A stretch of 10,596 nt of DNA from Chloracidobacterium sp. UBA7659 (GTDB lineage Bacteria; Acidobacteriota; Blastocatellia; Pyrinomonadales; Pyrinomonadaceae). The position numbers and the translations under genes are program-made. Positions 1-6,859 of the stretch are shown here, one piece after another (position 1 is the stretch's first letter; the number at the start of each line of letters is the position of its first letter). Below the pieces are notes generated by a model that saw nothing but the letters and a program-made list of their open reading frames with translations, ran no database searches and was not told the origin of the DNA. The DNA is taken from assembly GCA_002483395.1 (NCBI GenBank), contig DLHV01000148.1, forward strand, positions 2,882 to 13,477, written 5' to 3'.

Positions 1-164
1 GGTCTGAGTCGGGGAATTCTTTAAAACAGGGAGTTTAACGGACCGCCCAGTCTTTGTCTGCTGGCTTACACAACCACCTTTCATAAACTGTTATTATTTC
101 TGCACCAGAACACAGGCTTTGAAGGGAATACTATACCCGACTTGATTAAAGCACCTAAAACAGT

Positions 165-188
165 GTAAAAGGAAGGCTACCTTTTTAC
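165..188 (+). other. Short hairpin in the leader upstream of the secreted-protein gene
   Basis: GTAAAAGG (165-172) can pair with CCTTTTTAC (180-188) around a 7-nt loop if one T is bulged. It lies about 60 nt before the start codon at 250. It could be an upstream terminator, a leader structure or chance in an AT-rich stretch. The rest of 1-249 shows no convincing gene; a weak -10-like TATTGT sits at 214-219. Confidence 0.25.
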
Positions 189-249
189 CTAGACGATACA
201 ACTTAGAGGTCATTATTGTGCAAAGCTCCCGTAGCTGGAATACGAAACT

Positions 250-3200
250 ATGTTGAAAATAATTCTCATCGCCTTGCTCCCGTTGTTTACGCTCCTTAGC
301 GACGGTTCGGATCATTCATTAACCGGGCTCGACAAAAAGGGACGGGACGGCAATACCGGGACTCTTGAAAAAATGATCGTGGCGAGTGGCAGCGTCGCGA
401 TGGATGTCAATTTGAACCGGCTCAATGGGACCGGTCGCCGCGTGAAAGGCTCGGAGCCGAGCGTATTGCGCTTTGACGTAGAGCGCGATTCCTTTTTTAC
501 GGTTTTGGTTTTTAACGACGAGTTGCGCGGGCCGCTACCCAGCTCGATGGCGCTCATTCCCCAGAATTCTGCGGCTCTCCCGACAAAATTGAATGCCTCG
601 TATCAACAGCTCGTGGTCGAGAACACGACTTGGGGTGAATCATTTGAGCTGATTGTGCGCGACGGGAAAACGGGTTTCGTCTTCTTCAATATTGAAGGAG
701 CTGAATACGGCTACGAGGCAACCGAGCGTATGCTCAGCATCCGGACGGGAAGGCTGCTCCTCTCAAAAGAGTTTGCCGCCGAGCTTGGGCGTCCGTCTGA
801 TGCCGGGTCTGTTATTGGAAAGATCTCCATTACCGCCACCATGCGCCCGATCGAAATAACTCAGTATGTTGACGGCGAAGCCGCATCGGCAGTCCTGCCG
901 GCCCAAAGTAATCCGGAAGCTGGGACTGTTCCCGGGCCTGATGTTATTGTCGGGGACCTGTCAGGGCTGGCTCAATTCGGCAGCAGCAGCGGAACACAGG
1001 TGGGCCTGGCCGTGGCGACCGACTCCTGCAACCTCGGCATCGAACCGCTCAACTGGTTTGCATTGCCCGCCAATGACCACTCGGTCATTCCGCAAAATCT
1101 TTATCGCATGAGCGGGGGGGCCGGCAACGATGAACGCTTTGAACAAATAGGTCAGTCCAACGTCAAACACGCGTTTACGGCACTGCAACAGGACCTCTGT
1201 GGTCTTGGATGTAATACATTTCCCAATGGAACCCGACTTGGTTCCGGATGTTCAGATCCTTATTCGGCCAGCCTTAATGCGGGACCTAACCTAGGTTCGC
1301 GAGCCTGGATCAATCCTTTTAACGGGGCTTACCCGCGCGGCGATTCCGCCACGCCGCCGAATAATCACAGTGGTCATACGCATCTAGGCCCGTCACACAG
1401 GATTCTTACCGAAATCAGTGACCTGAGCACAACTCTTAATGCGGGCGCGACGTATTACGCCGAGTCACAATACGTCACACCGCACGAGTATGTCTGGTGC
1501 CAGGCGAATCCCGGACAGTGCAACATGTACAACAACGTCTCTTACCGGCGGTACAGTGTCACGGGCACCGCAAGCCCCTTCAGCTTCTCGGCGGCGGCCG
1601 CGACGGTGCGAACCCAACCGGCTATTAACGCCTGGACCGGAGCAACACGTGTCGAGATCCAACCGGATCCCGGAAACGACGGTATCGGTGTGGTCGGTTA
1701 CAAGGTGACGAATCCGTCACCCGGTGTATGGCATTACGAATACGCGATCTATAATGAGAATCTTGATCGAGCCATTCAGTCCTTCGCCGTGCCTCTGGGG
1801 GCCGGAGTTACGTTGAGCAACATCGGATTCCACTCACCGCCTCAACATCCGGGGTGGACCGCCGATGGAACGGTTGGAAACACGGGATTTAGCAACGCTC
1901 CCTGGACTCAGACCCAGACAGCCAGTACCATGACCTGGAGTTCTGAAACGTTTGCCCAGAATCAGAACGCGAATGCGATTCGTTGGGGTACTTTATATAA
2001 CTTCCGTTTTGATTCCAATACCGCACCGGGAAACGTGCAGGCGACTATTGGTTTCTTTAAGAACGGCGCTCCAATTACCGTCGGAATCCAGGGACCAGGT
2101 GGTACGGGCCCAACGCCGACTCCTACGCCGACGCCGACGCCGAATCCAACACCGACGCCGACTCCTACACCTACACCGGTGCCCCCGATCTGTACGCCGA
2201 CGTTGACGATAACGGAAACACGTCCGGGCGGTATTGGCCAGTTTGATGCGATCACGGCAGGCCCGGGATCGGTCACCGCCGATGTGATCAATTCGGGCAG
2301 TGGTTTGCAGGGTTTCTCCGTCGTCAGTGCGACGAATGCGGTGATAAATATTCCCGCATTTACACCGGGCACCTTTAGTCCGGTTGCTGCGACGTTCACC
2401 GTTCCGAACACCTCGCAGCCGGTCGATTTCACTTTGAGAGCTACAACGCGGTTTTCGGGTGTATTGATCCGGGCAGAGTGCACGGGCGGCCCGACACAGG
2501 CACCGGCCCGCATCATCATCGATAAGGTGACCAATCCAAGCGGAAACCCGACCAGCTTCGAATATGACCCCACCTGGGGGCCCAACTTCTTCCTCGCCGA
2601 TGCAACCACGCCCAACGACAGCGGGCCGCTGACGCCGGGCGGGCAATACCAGCTGGTGGAGCTCGTCCCGGCGGGCTGGACGCTGACGGCTATGAACTGC
2701 ACGATCGCGGACAGTCTCCCGTTGGGCGACAGTGCATTCAGCCCCACGGCGGTGCCCGTGACCGGACCGGGGATGGGAGCCATTTCGATCCTGCCGGGGC
2801 CGGGGGACACGGTGAGTTGTGTCTTCACGAACACGCAAGCGCCAGGGCCGACGCCAACTCCGACAGCTACACCGACGCCAACGCCAACGCCGAATCCGAC
2901 TCCAACGCCGACACCCACACCAACACCGGTGCCGGGAGTCTGCACACCGACGCTGACGATCACGGAGACACGGCCCGGCGGTTTGAGCCAGTTTGAAGCG
3001 ATCACGCCGGGAGCGGGATCGGTGACGGTCGATCCGGTCAATTTCGGAAACGGATTGCAGGCCTTTACGGTGGTCAGTGCGACGAATGCGACGGTCAACA
3101 TACCGACATTCCCGCTTGGCACGTTCAACCCGGTGACGGCGACCTTTACGGTGCCGAACACGAGCCAGCCGGTCGACTTCACGTTGAGGGCGACGACGAG

Positions 3201-3384
3201 GTTCAGCGGGGTGCTGATACAAGCACAGTGCGGAGCGGCGGCTGCATCCGGGTTCAGCCTGAGAGCACCGGACATGTCGTTCTGGCTTCCGAACAATGCG
3301 ACCGCTGGAGTTGAAAGCCTCCTCAGCTTCGTCTCATTGCCGACAGCGGACGTGAAACAAGAAGAGATCGCCCAAAACCAGTAA
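250..3384 (+). CDS. Large secreted modular protein with Pro-Thr linkers and duplicated C-terminal modules
   Basis: A 1044-residue protein starting with a hydrophobic signal-like segment (residues 1-17). The ATG at 250 has only a weak GGAA 9 nt upstream. Residues about 45-205 form a beta-rich domain. Residues about 228-615 resemble a conserved, functionally unnamed domain of secreted Acidobacteriota and Planctomycetota proteins (DVIVGDL near 231, DSCNLG near 258, FEQIGQSNVKHAF near 297, GCSDPYSASLN near 333); this family call is from memory. A Pro-Thr linker (621-645) leads to module 1 (Cys648-Cys744). A prealbumin/SpaA-like domain (about 750-865) begins IIIDKVTNP and ends CVFTNT. A second Pro-Thr linker (867-895) leads to module 2 (Cys898-Cys994). 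The modules are about 79% identical by eye. The last 50 residues show no PEP-CTERM or LPXTG anchor, so release or surface association is unknown. It is convergent with the propeller gene. The modules suggest binding or adhesion, but no catalytic motif is visible. Confidence 0.85.
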   Translation: MLKIILIALLPLFTLLSDGSDHSLTGLDKKGRDGNTGTLEKMIVASGSVAMDVNLNRLNGTGRRVKGSEPSVLRFDVERDSFFTVLVFNDELRGPLPSSMALIPQNSAALPTKLNASYQQLVVENTTWGESFELIVRDGKTGFVFFNIEGAEYGYEATERMLSIRTGRLLLSKEFAAELGRPSDAGSVIGKISITATMRPIEITQYVDGEAASAVLPAQSNPEAGTVPGPDVIVGDLSGLAQFGSSSGTQVGLAVATDSCNLGIEPLNWFALPANDHSVIPQNLYRMSGGAGNDERFEQIGQSNVKHAFTALQQDLCGLGCNTFPNGTRLGSGCSDPYSASLNAGPNLGSRAWINPFNGAYPRGDSATPPNNHSGHTHLGPSHRILTEISDLSTTLNAGATYYAESQYVTPHEYVWCQANPGQCNMYNNVSYRRYSVTGTASPFSFSAAAATVRTQPAINAWTGATRVEIQPDPGNDGIGVVGYKVTNPSPGVWHYEYAIYNENLDRAIQSFAVPLGAGVTLSNIGFHSPPQHPGWTADGTVGNTGFSNAPWTQTQTASTMTWSSETFAQNQNANAIRWGTLYNFRFDSNTAPGNVQATIGFFKNGAPITVGIQGPGGTGPTPTPTPTPTPNPTPTPTPTPTPVPPICTPTLTITETRPGGIGQFDAITAGPGSVTADVINSGSGLQGFSVVSATNAVINIPAFTPGTFSPVAATFTVPNTSQPVDFTLRATTRFSGVLIRAECTGGPTQAPARIIIDKVTNPSGNPTSFEYDPTWGPNFFLADATTPNDSGPLTPGGQYQLVELVPAGWTLTAMNCTIADSLPLGDSAFSPTAVPVTGPGMGAISILPGPGDTVSCVFTNTQAPGPTPTPTATPTPTPTPNPTPTPTPTPTPVPGVCTPTLTITETRPGGLSQFEAITPGAGSVTVDPVNFGNGLQAFTVVSATNATVNIPTFPLGTFNPVTATFTVPNTSQPVDFTLRATTRFSGVLIQAQCGAAAASGFSLRAPDMSFWLPNNATAGVESLLSFVSLPTADVKQEEIAQNQ
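2110..2184 (+). repeat. First Pro-Thr linker-coding low-complexity repeat
   Basis: About 25 alternating Pro and Thr codons (residues 621-645), with one Asn interruption and a Val-Pro exit. Third positions vary (acg, act, aca, acc), so selection has kept the protein pattern rather than a DNA repeat. It acts as an extended, probably glycosylatable spacer. Its composition also opens long false reading frames on the other strand. Confidence 0.85.
2191..2481 (+). repeat. C-terminal module, copy 1 (97 codons)
   Basis: Codes residues 648-744, beginning CTPTLTITETRPGG and ending with Cys744. It is repeated at 2941-3231, exactly 750 bp downstream and in frame, with about 20 differences in 97 residues. 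The long identical core is VPNTSQPVDFTLRATTRFSG. Cys occurs only at the two ends of the module, which suggests one disulphide closing a beta-sandwich. Confidence 0.85.
2848..2934 (+). repeat. Second Pro-Thr linker-coding low-complexity repeat
   Basis: About 29 Pro and Thr codons (residues 867-895) with a single Ala and a single Asn interruption. It precedes module 2 just as the first linker precedes module 1, so linker and module were probably duplicated together as one unit. Confidence 0.85.
2941..3231 (+). repeat. C-terminal module, copy 2 (97 codons)
   Basis: Codes residues 898-994, again Cys-bracketed with the same 96-residue separation as copy 1. Substitutions cluster in the first two thirds; the last 30 residues are almost unchanged. 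The exact 750-bp offset between copies shows there have been no net indels inside the module since duplication. Confidence 0.85.
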
Positions 3385-3410
3385 CCCAAACACTGGAATT
3401 GGCATAAATC

Positions 3411-3451
3411 AAAAGGTCGAAGTCGCGATTGTGGCTTCGGCCTTTTTCTTT
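3411..3451. terminator. Bidirectional intrinsic terminator between convergent genes
   Basis: AAAAGGTCGAAGTC (3411-3424) pairs with GGCTTCGGCCTTTT (3433-3446) over 14 positions, including two G-U pairs, around the 8-nt loop GCGATTGT. A T-rich tail continues to 3451. On the minus strand the AAAA arm becomes the U-tract, so it can end both the secreted-protein gene (stop at 3382-3384) and the propeller gene (stop at 3463-3465). Confidence 0.85.
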
Positions 3452-3462
3452 GTTCAGTGGGT

Positions 3463-5343
3463 CTAACGGTTCAACATATCGAACGCCTGAAGGCGGCTCC
3501 CATCCGCAGAGTAGAGCAAATTCAAGGTTTCATCGGTCACGAATCGATAATCAGGATCCGAATTCAGGACATATCTTCCATCGCGGCCGTTTTGGACGTT
3601 CACTCCAACCAAGCCTTTTCGGTCAAATGGCCTTGGCAGGTCGGTATAAAAATACATGTGATTTCCGCGAAGCTCAGCAAGACGCTTGCGGCGAAGCAGA
3701 TAATCGGAAAGGCGTTCAACCTGCCGGACAGGATCGAGCCGGTCCAGGACGCTTTCCTGCACTTCGACCCGCGACGGCGTCGCCCGGTCCATGACGCCGC
3801 CAATCATGCGTCCGCGAATGTTTGCAGGCGTGATAACCTGAAGCCCGCCGATGCGGTTCAAAACGTTCGGCGTGCGTGCAAACGAACCGTACGCGTAGAT
3901 CCTGCCCGACACATAATTTCGCGCAGAATTGCTTGCAAGCGTTGACAGATCGAACGATCCGAATCGCGTTCTGAGGCCTGACCAGCGGAAAGAATTGATC
4001 GTTCCGGCCGGATTAAAACCCGTCCGGGCAAATCCGATAGCCGAGGTTGCGAGGCCGCCGTATCGAAAATAGAGAGCGGTTGCGCGGAGGGCAATGCCGG
4101 CGACAATTCGGAAAACTCCGCGATCGGGGGCTTTGTGTTTTACACGCCACATCTCGTGTTTATCGCGAAAAGCGGCAATCGTGTCCCTTCCGCCAACCAC
4201 GGTTTCGCCGCGCTCATTTACGAGCACAAACTGGACTTTTTCGATCTTGTGTTCATAATTCGCACGCCGCTTACCGGATCTGGCGTCGATCGATATCAGA
4301 TCGTCGCGGTCTGCGATCACGATCGTGTTAGCGTCCTTAAATAGGAAATTTGTCAGCCCTTTATCTGCTCCCTTATATCTCCAAAGCGTCTTGCCGTTCT
4401 TCGTGTCGATTGCGGAGACGCCGAACGGGCCTTTTGATGCTATTTCGCCGTCCTTTAGTCGAGTGAATTGGCCGCCTGTGCGGACAAAAAGCGTAGTTCC
4501 GACGAGCGCCATTTCGGCGGCGTTTCCGAGATCGTCCGCCTTCCATTCGACATTACCGGTTCGGCGGTTTACTGCACGAATGCGTCCTCGGCCCGAGATA
4601 TAAATTTTTGATTCGTCAAAAACCGGATCGGCTTCGGTCAATGCAAGCCCGTCTTCATTGATCTTGAATTTCTCTCGTTCTTTTTCCTTTCCGGTGCGGG
4701 CGTCATAGCTGGTCGCTCCTTCGTAGAAAAGAAACAAGCGGCCGTCAAGCAGCAGCGGGGCCCGATAATTGTCCAGCGTGTAAGCGATCTCGCCGAGATT
4801 TTCACCAAATCGCGACGGCATCATCTCAATACCGCTATCAAGCTCGCGTTTCCAAAGCTCTTCGCCGGTCGAGAGCCGCAGCACATGAACGATAGGTTTT
4901 TTCTTGAGCTCCTGCCCGGCATTTCCACGCGGATCTTTTACCAAAACGACCGCAAGGAGATCATTCGCGGGATCGACCGCAAGCTGCAAGACGTCACCTT
5001 TGACCTTTTCGCTTCGCCAGATGCGGTCGCCTGAAACAATATCGATCGCCTCAAGCACCGATTTGCTTCCGATATCACGTGTAAAAAGGATCAGATCCGT
5101 ATCGGGAATGGGCGTGACAGCGGTTTCATTGATCTTTCCGGTTTCGCGCCGCCATAGCCGCTCGCCGGTTTGCCCGTCGATGGCGTACAAACTGCGTTCG
5201 GTTCCAGCGAGAACGATGCCGAAATCGGTAGTTTGGTAAAAGCGAATCGCCGAATCCAGATTAGATTGCCAAGTTGGCTGGGCGTGAGAAACCGCGGTAA
5301 AAAGAAACAAAAGAAGCAAAAGTAAAAAAGCTGCTCTTTCCAT
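3463..5343 (-). CDS. Exported PQQ-type (WD-like) beta-propeller protein
   Basis: A 626-residue protein with a clear signal peptide (poly-Leu core at residues 7-15, likely cleavage after SHA at 21), so it is exported or periplasmic. At least seven propeller blades carry the PQQ-repeat signature (AIDxxTGxxLWR type) at about 52-67, 97-112, 152-167, 211-220, 255-268, 309-324 and 349-364, with a weaker one at 388-402. A further blade-like segment (about 585-624, ending DGSRLQAFDML) probably closes the ring. Residues about 405-585 do not follow the repeat and are rich in Arg, Gly and Phe. No dehydrogenase catalytic or cytochrome c CxxCH motif is seen, so a scaffold, binding or BamB-like role is likelier than a quinoprotein dehydrogenase. 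It is a single-gene unit; the minus-strand TAGAAT box is 6 nt before the ATG. Confidence 0.85.
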   Translation of the reverse strand: MERAAFLLLLLLFLFTAVSHAQPTWQSNLDSAIRFYQTTDFGIVLAGTERSLYAIDGQTGERLWRRETGKINETAVTPIPDTDLILFTRDIGSKSVLEAIDIVSGDRIWRSEKVKGDVLQLAVDPANDLLAVVLVKDPRGNAGQELKKKPIVHVLRLSTGEELWKRELDSGIEMMPSRFGENLGEIAYTLDNYRAPLLLDGRLFLFYEGATSYDARTGKEKEREKFKINEDGLALTEADPVFDESKIYISGRGRIRAVNRRTGNVEWKADDLGNAAEMALVGTTLFVRTGGQFTRLKDGEIASKGPFGVSAIDTKNGKTLWRYKGADKGLTNFLFKDANTIVIADRDDLISIDARSGKRRANYEHKIEKVQFVLVNERGETVVGGRDTIAAFRDKHEMWRVKHKAPDRGVFRIVAGIALRATALYFRYGGLATSAIGFARTGFNPAGTINSFRWSGLRTRFGSFDLSTLASNSARNYVSGRIYAYGSFARTPNVLNRIGGLQVITPANIRGRMIGGVMDRATPSRVEVQESVLDRLDPVRQVERLSDYLLRRKRLAELRGNHMYFYTDLPRPFDRKGLVGVNVQNGRDGRYVLNSDPDYRFVTDETLNLLYSADGSRLQAFDMLNR

Positions 5344-5349
5344 ACTGCA

Positions 5350-5355
5350 ATTCTA
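5350..5355 (-). promoter_or_regulatory. Candidate -10 box for the propeller gene (leaderless spacing)
   Basis: On the minus strand TAGAAT ends 6 nt before the ATG at 5343 and no Shine-Dalgarno is present. With usual -10 to start-site spacing, transcription would begin at or next to the A of the ATG. No good -35 is visible, which keeps confidence modest. Confidence 0.4.
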
Positions 5356-5433
5356 ACGCAATTGCCGGAAACCAAACAGCAGAATGTTTCGCAGATACAA
5401 CCGGGGGGTCGTACTGATTTCTAATTCCATTAG

Positions 5434-5466
5434 AAGAGGGGAACGGTTTCAACCGCTCCCCTTTTT
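5434..5466 (-). terminator. GC-rich hairpin terminator downstream of the anti-sigma gene
   Basis: AGGGGAACGGT (5437-5447) pairs with ACCGCTCCCCT (5452-5462) with one A-C mismatch and a 4-nt loop; flanking A/T pairs extend the stem. It lies about 45 bp past the stop of the anti-sigma gene at 5510, read on the minus strand, where the tail is TCTTCT. The better T-run (5462-5466) is on the plus strand, where no gene precedes it. It also insulates the propeller gene from read-through. Confidence 0.6.
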
Positions 5467-5509
5467 CGTAGTTGAAGACACGAAACGTCCGAATTCACGC
5501 CTCTAACTC

Positions 5510-6685
5510 TTACTGAATCCTATACGCCTTATTCTTCCAAACCACAACGACTATCCCTTTTAAGCTTTCAGCGATCGCTTTCAGACCGGTATCGAGCTTT
5601 TGGTAGTCACTTGTTCCGCGGCGAATATTATTGGTTGACTGGCCGCTATACGCCGAATCGTACCAGACGTTCTTGAGTTCAAAGGTCTTGCCGCTGACCC
5701 GCTTCCTATCATATGTCACAGACGATTCCGACTGGACGGACTTCGTTGCGGCGGATTCCGGTTTCGCGGACATCTTTGCGGCGGGTTCAGTATTACGCAA
5801 ACCTGTGTCATTGCGTTCGTTTCTGCCCGGCCCCTTCTTTAACGGGCCACCGATCGACGGTGCGGGCTGACTTCTGAACTTAAGTTCGTCCTTCTCTTTT
5901 GAAACTTCCTGCTCCCGAAGCCTTCGCTGTTCTTCTGTTTTTGACAGATCATTTTTATCCATCATTGTAACTGGCCGGTCTGCGGGCTTCGGAGGCGGAA
6001 CAGGTGCCGCGCCGCCTGTTGTTATTCCATCTACAGCAAACCCGGAAGGTGCAGTTTTCTTTGCATCTGCATCCATTGACGGAGCTTCGACCGCAACAGC
6101 TGAATTTCTTGGGGCTGCGGTATTTGCCGCGGAATTGGCGACATTCGCCATCGTATTCGCGGCCGAACTCGTTGAATTCGCGACAGATGCATTGGTGTTG
6201 GAATACGTGTCGGCGTAGCCCAGGTTCGGACCTCTCGCCACGGGTTCTTCCGTCTTAGCAATTTGAGACACTTCCGAACTCGCCTGTCGGTCAGTGTTAT
6301 TAATAACGGAGAACGCGAGAAAGCCGCCGAATAAAAGCACGAGGCCGCCCATTGCATAGGCGAGATTCGGGAATAAAAAGAGCTTGCGATACCACGGGAC
6401 GGTCGCTTCCACTATTCCGGGCGCGGAAATGGCCGAAGCCGTTACGGTCCCAGCTTCGGAGTTCAACAAAATGAGGTCGGAAAGCGTGCTTCTGCACCTC
6501 TCGCAGTCCGCGAAATGGGCAATGTACTTCTGCTTCGTGGAATCCGGAAGGGCATTCTCTGCAAACGCGGAGATCTCATCCGCGTCAAGGTGCAGCTTTG
6601 TCGTATCGCCGACAAGCACGCCCCGGCCGCCGTCACGGGCCTTTCGCAAAAGAGCATCTATTTCGTTGTCGAATTCCAATTCCAT
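5510..6685 (-). CDS. Membrane-anchored anti-sigma factor with zf-HC2 head
   Basis: A 391-residue protein. The cytoplasmic head carries a zf-HC2-like site: His32, then His57-x3-Cys61-x2-Cys64 (the HxxxCxxC signature of zinc-binding anti-sigma domains), which would hold the sigma factor encoded upstream. One membrane segment spans about residues 103-128 (LFLFPNLAYAMGGLVLLFGG onward). After it comes a long Asn/Ser/Ala- and charge-rich, probably disordered periplasmic stretch (about 130-320). A compact C-terminal domain (about 322-391) has KTFELKNVWYDSAY and ends WKNKAYRIQ; I recall similar C-termini on other acidobacterial anti-sigma proteins but cannot name the fold. The sigma gene lies 174 bp upstream, same strand. 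The ATG at 6685 has no Shine-Dalgarno; TATAGA lies 7 nt before it. Release would presumably need proteolysis or a conformational signal; no protease gene is nearby. Confidence 0.82.
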   Translation of the reverse strand: MELEFDNEIDALLRKARDGGRGVLVGDTTKLHLDADEISAFAENALPDSTKQKYIAHFADCERCRSTLSDLILLNSEAGTVTASAISAPGIVEATVPWYRKLFLFPNLAYAMGGLVLLFGGFLAFSVINNTDRQASSEVSQIAKTEEPVARGPNLGYADTYSNTNASVANSTSSAANTMANVANSAANTAAPRNSAVAVEAPSMDADAKKTAPSGFAVDGITTGGAAPVPPPKPADRPVTMMDKNDLSKTEEQRRLREQEVSKEKDELKFRSQPAPSIGGPLKKGPGRNERNDTGLRNTEPAAKMSAKPESAATKSVQSESSVTYDRKRVSGKTFELKNVWYDSAYSGQSTNNIRRGTSDYQKLDTGLKAIAESLKGIVVVVWKNKAYRIQ

Positions 6686-6692
6686 TCCAGTT

Positions 6693-6698
6693 TCTATA
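6693..6698 (-). promoter_or_regulatory. Candidate -10 box close to the anti-sigma start
   Basis: Minus-strand TATAGA (within CTATATAGAAAC) ends 7 nt before the ATG at 6685. This matches the short spacing seen at other genes here. A perfect TATAAT farther upstream (6735-6740) competes as the real promoter. Confidence 0.3.
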
Positions 6699-6734
6699 TA
6701 GCCGCAAAGGCCGCAAAAGTTCAGTTACAAATCA

Positions 6735-6740
6735 ATTATA
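6735..6740 (-). promoter_or_regulatory. Consensus -10 box between sigma and anti-sigma genes
   Basis: Minus-strand TATAAT lies 49 nt upstream of the anti-sigma ATG. The 17-nt spacing position holds no good -35; a TTGCCA lies 20 nt upstream, which is too far for a typical sigma-70 promoter. With the hairpin just before it (6747-6769), it suggests the anti-sigma gene can be transcribed apart from the sigma gene. Confidence 0.4.
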
Positions 6741-6746
6741 GCAGTC

Positions 6747-6769
6747 AAAGAAAGCATTGCTGGCAATGC
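6747..6769 (-). terminator. Hairpin with T-rich tail between sigma and anti-sigma genes
   Basis: On the minus strand GCATTGC and GCAATGC form a perfect inverted repeat (6 bp stem, 4-nt loop), followed by TTTCTTTG. It lies about 90 bp past the sigma stop. It could be a weak intrinsic terminator or attenuator lowering anti-sigma expression from the sigma promoter. The stem is short, so it may be leaky. Confidence 0.45.
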
Positions 6770-6859
6770 AGGTCTTTTTCCCTTAATCGATTTTCAAATA
6801 TCAACCGCATGTTCGCGATCTTTGCGGCCACGGTTTTCGTAACCTATTTACAGAACGGC

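Noticed and set aside
2110..2934. Possible CRISPR or satellite array in the Pro-Thr coding stretches
   Set aside because: Units are codon-scale and lie in a coding frame with variable third positions; there are no spacers.
1962..3389. Long minus-strand open frames (475 and 409 codons) opposite the secreted-protein gene
   Set aside because: They arise from the Pro-Thr codon repeats and GC-biased codon positions; their products are Val/Gly or Arg runs with no domain, and the plus-strand protein has clear repeated domains.
3429..3945. Plus-strand open frames opposite the 3' part of the propeller gene
   Set aside because: Shadow frames with no recognisable domain; the first also spans the terminator hairpin.
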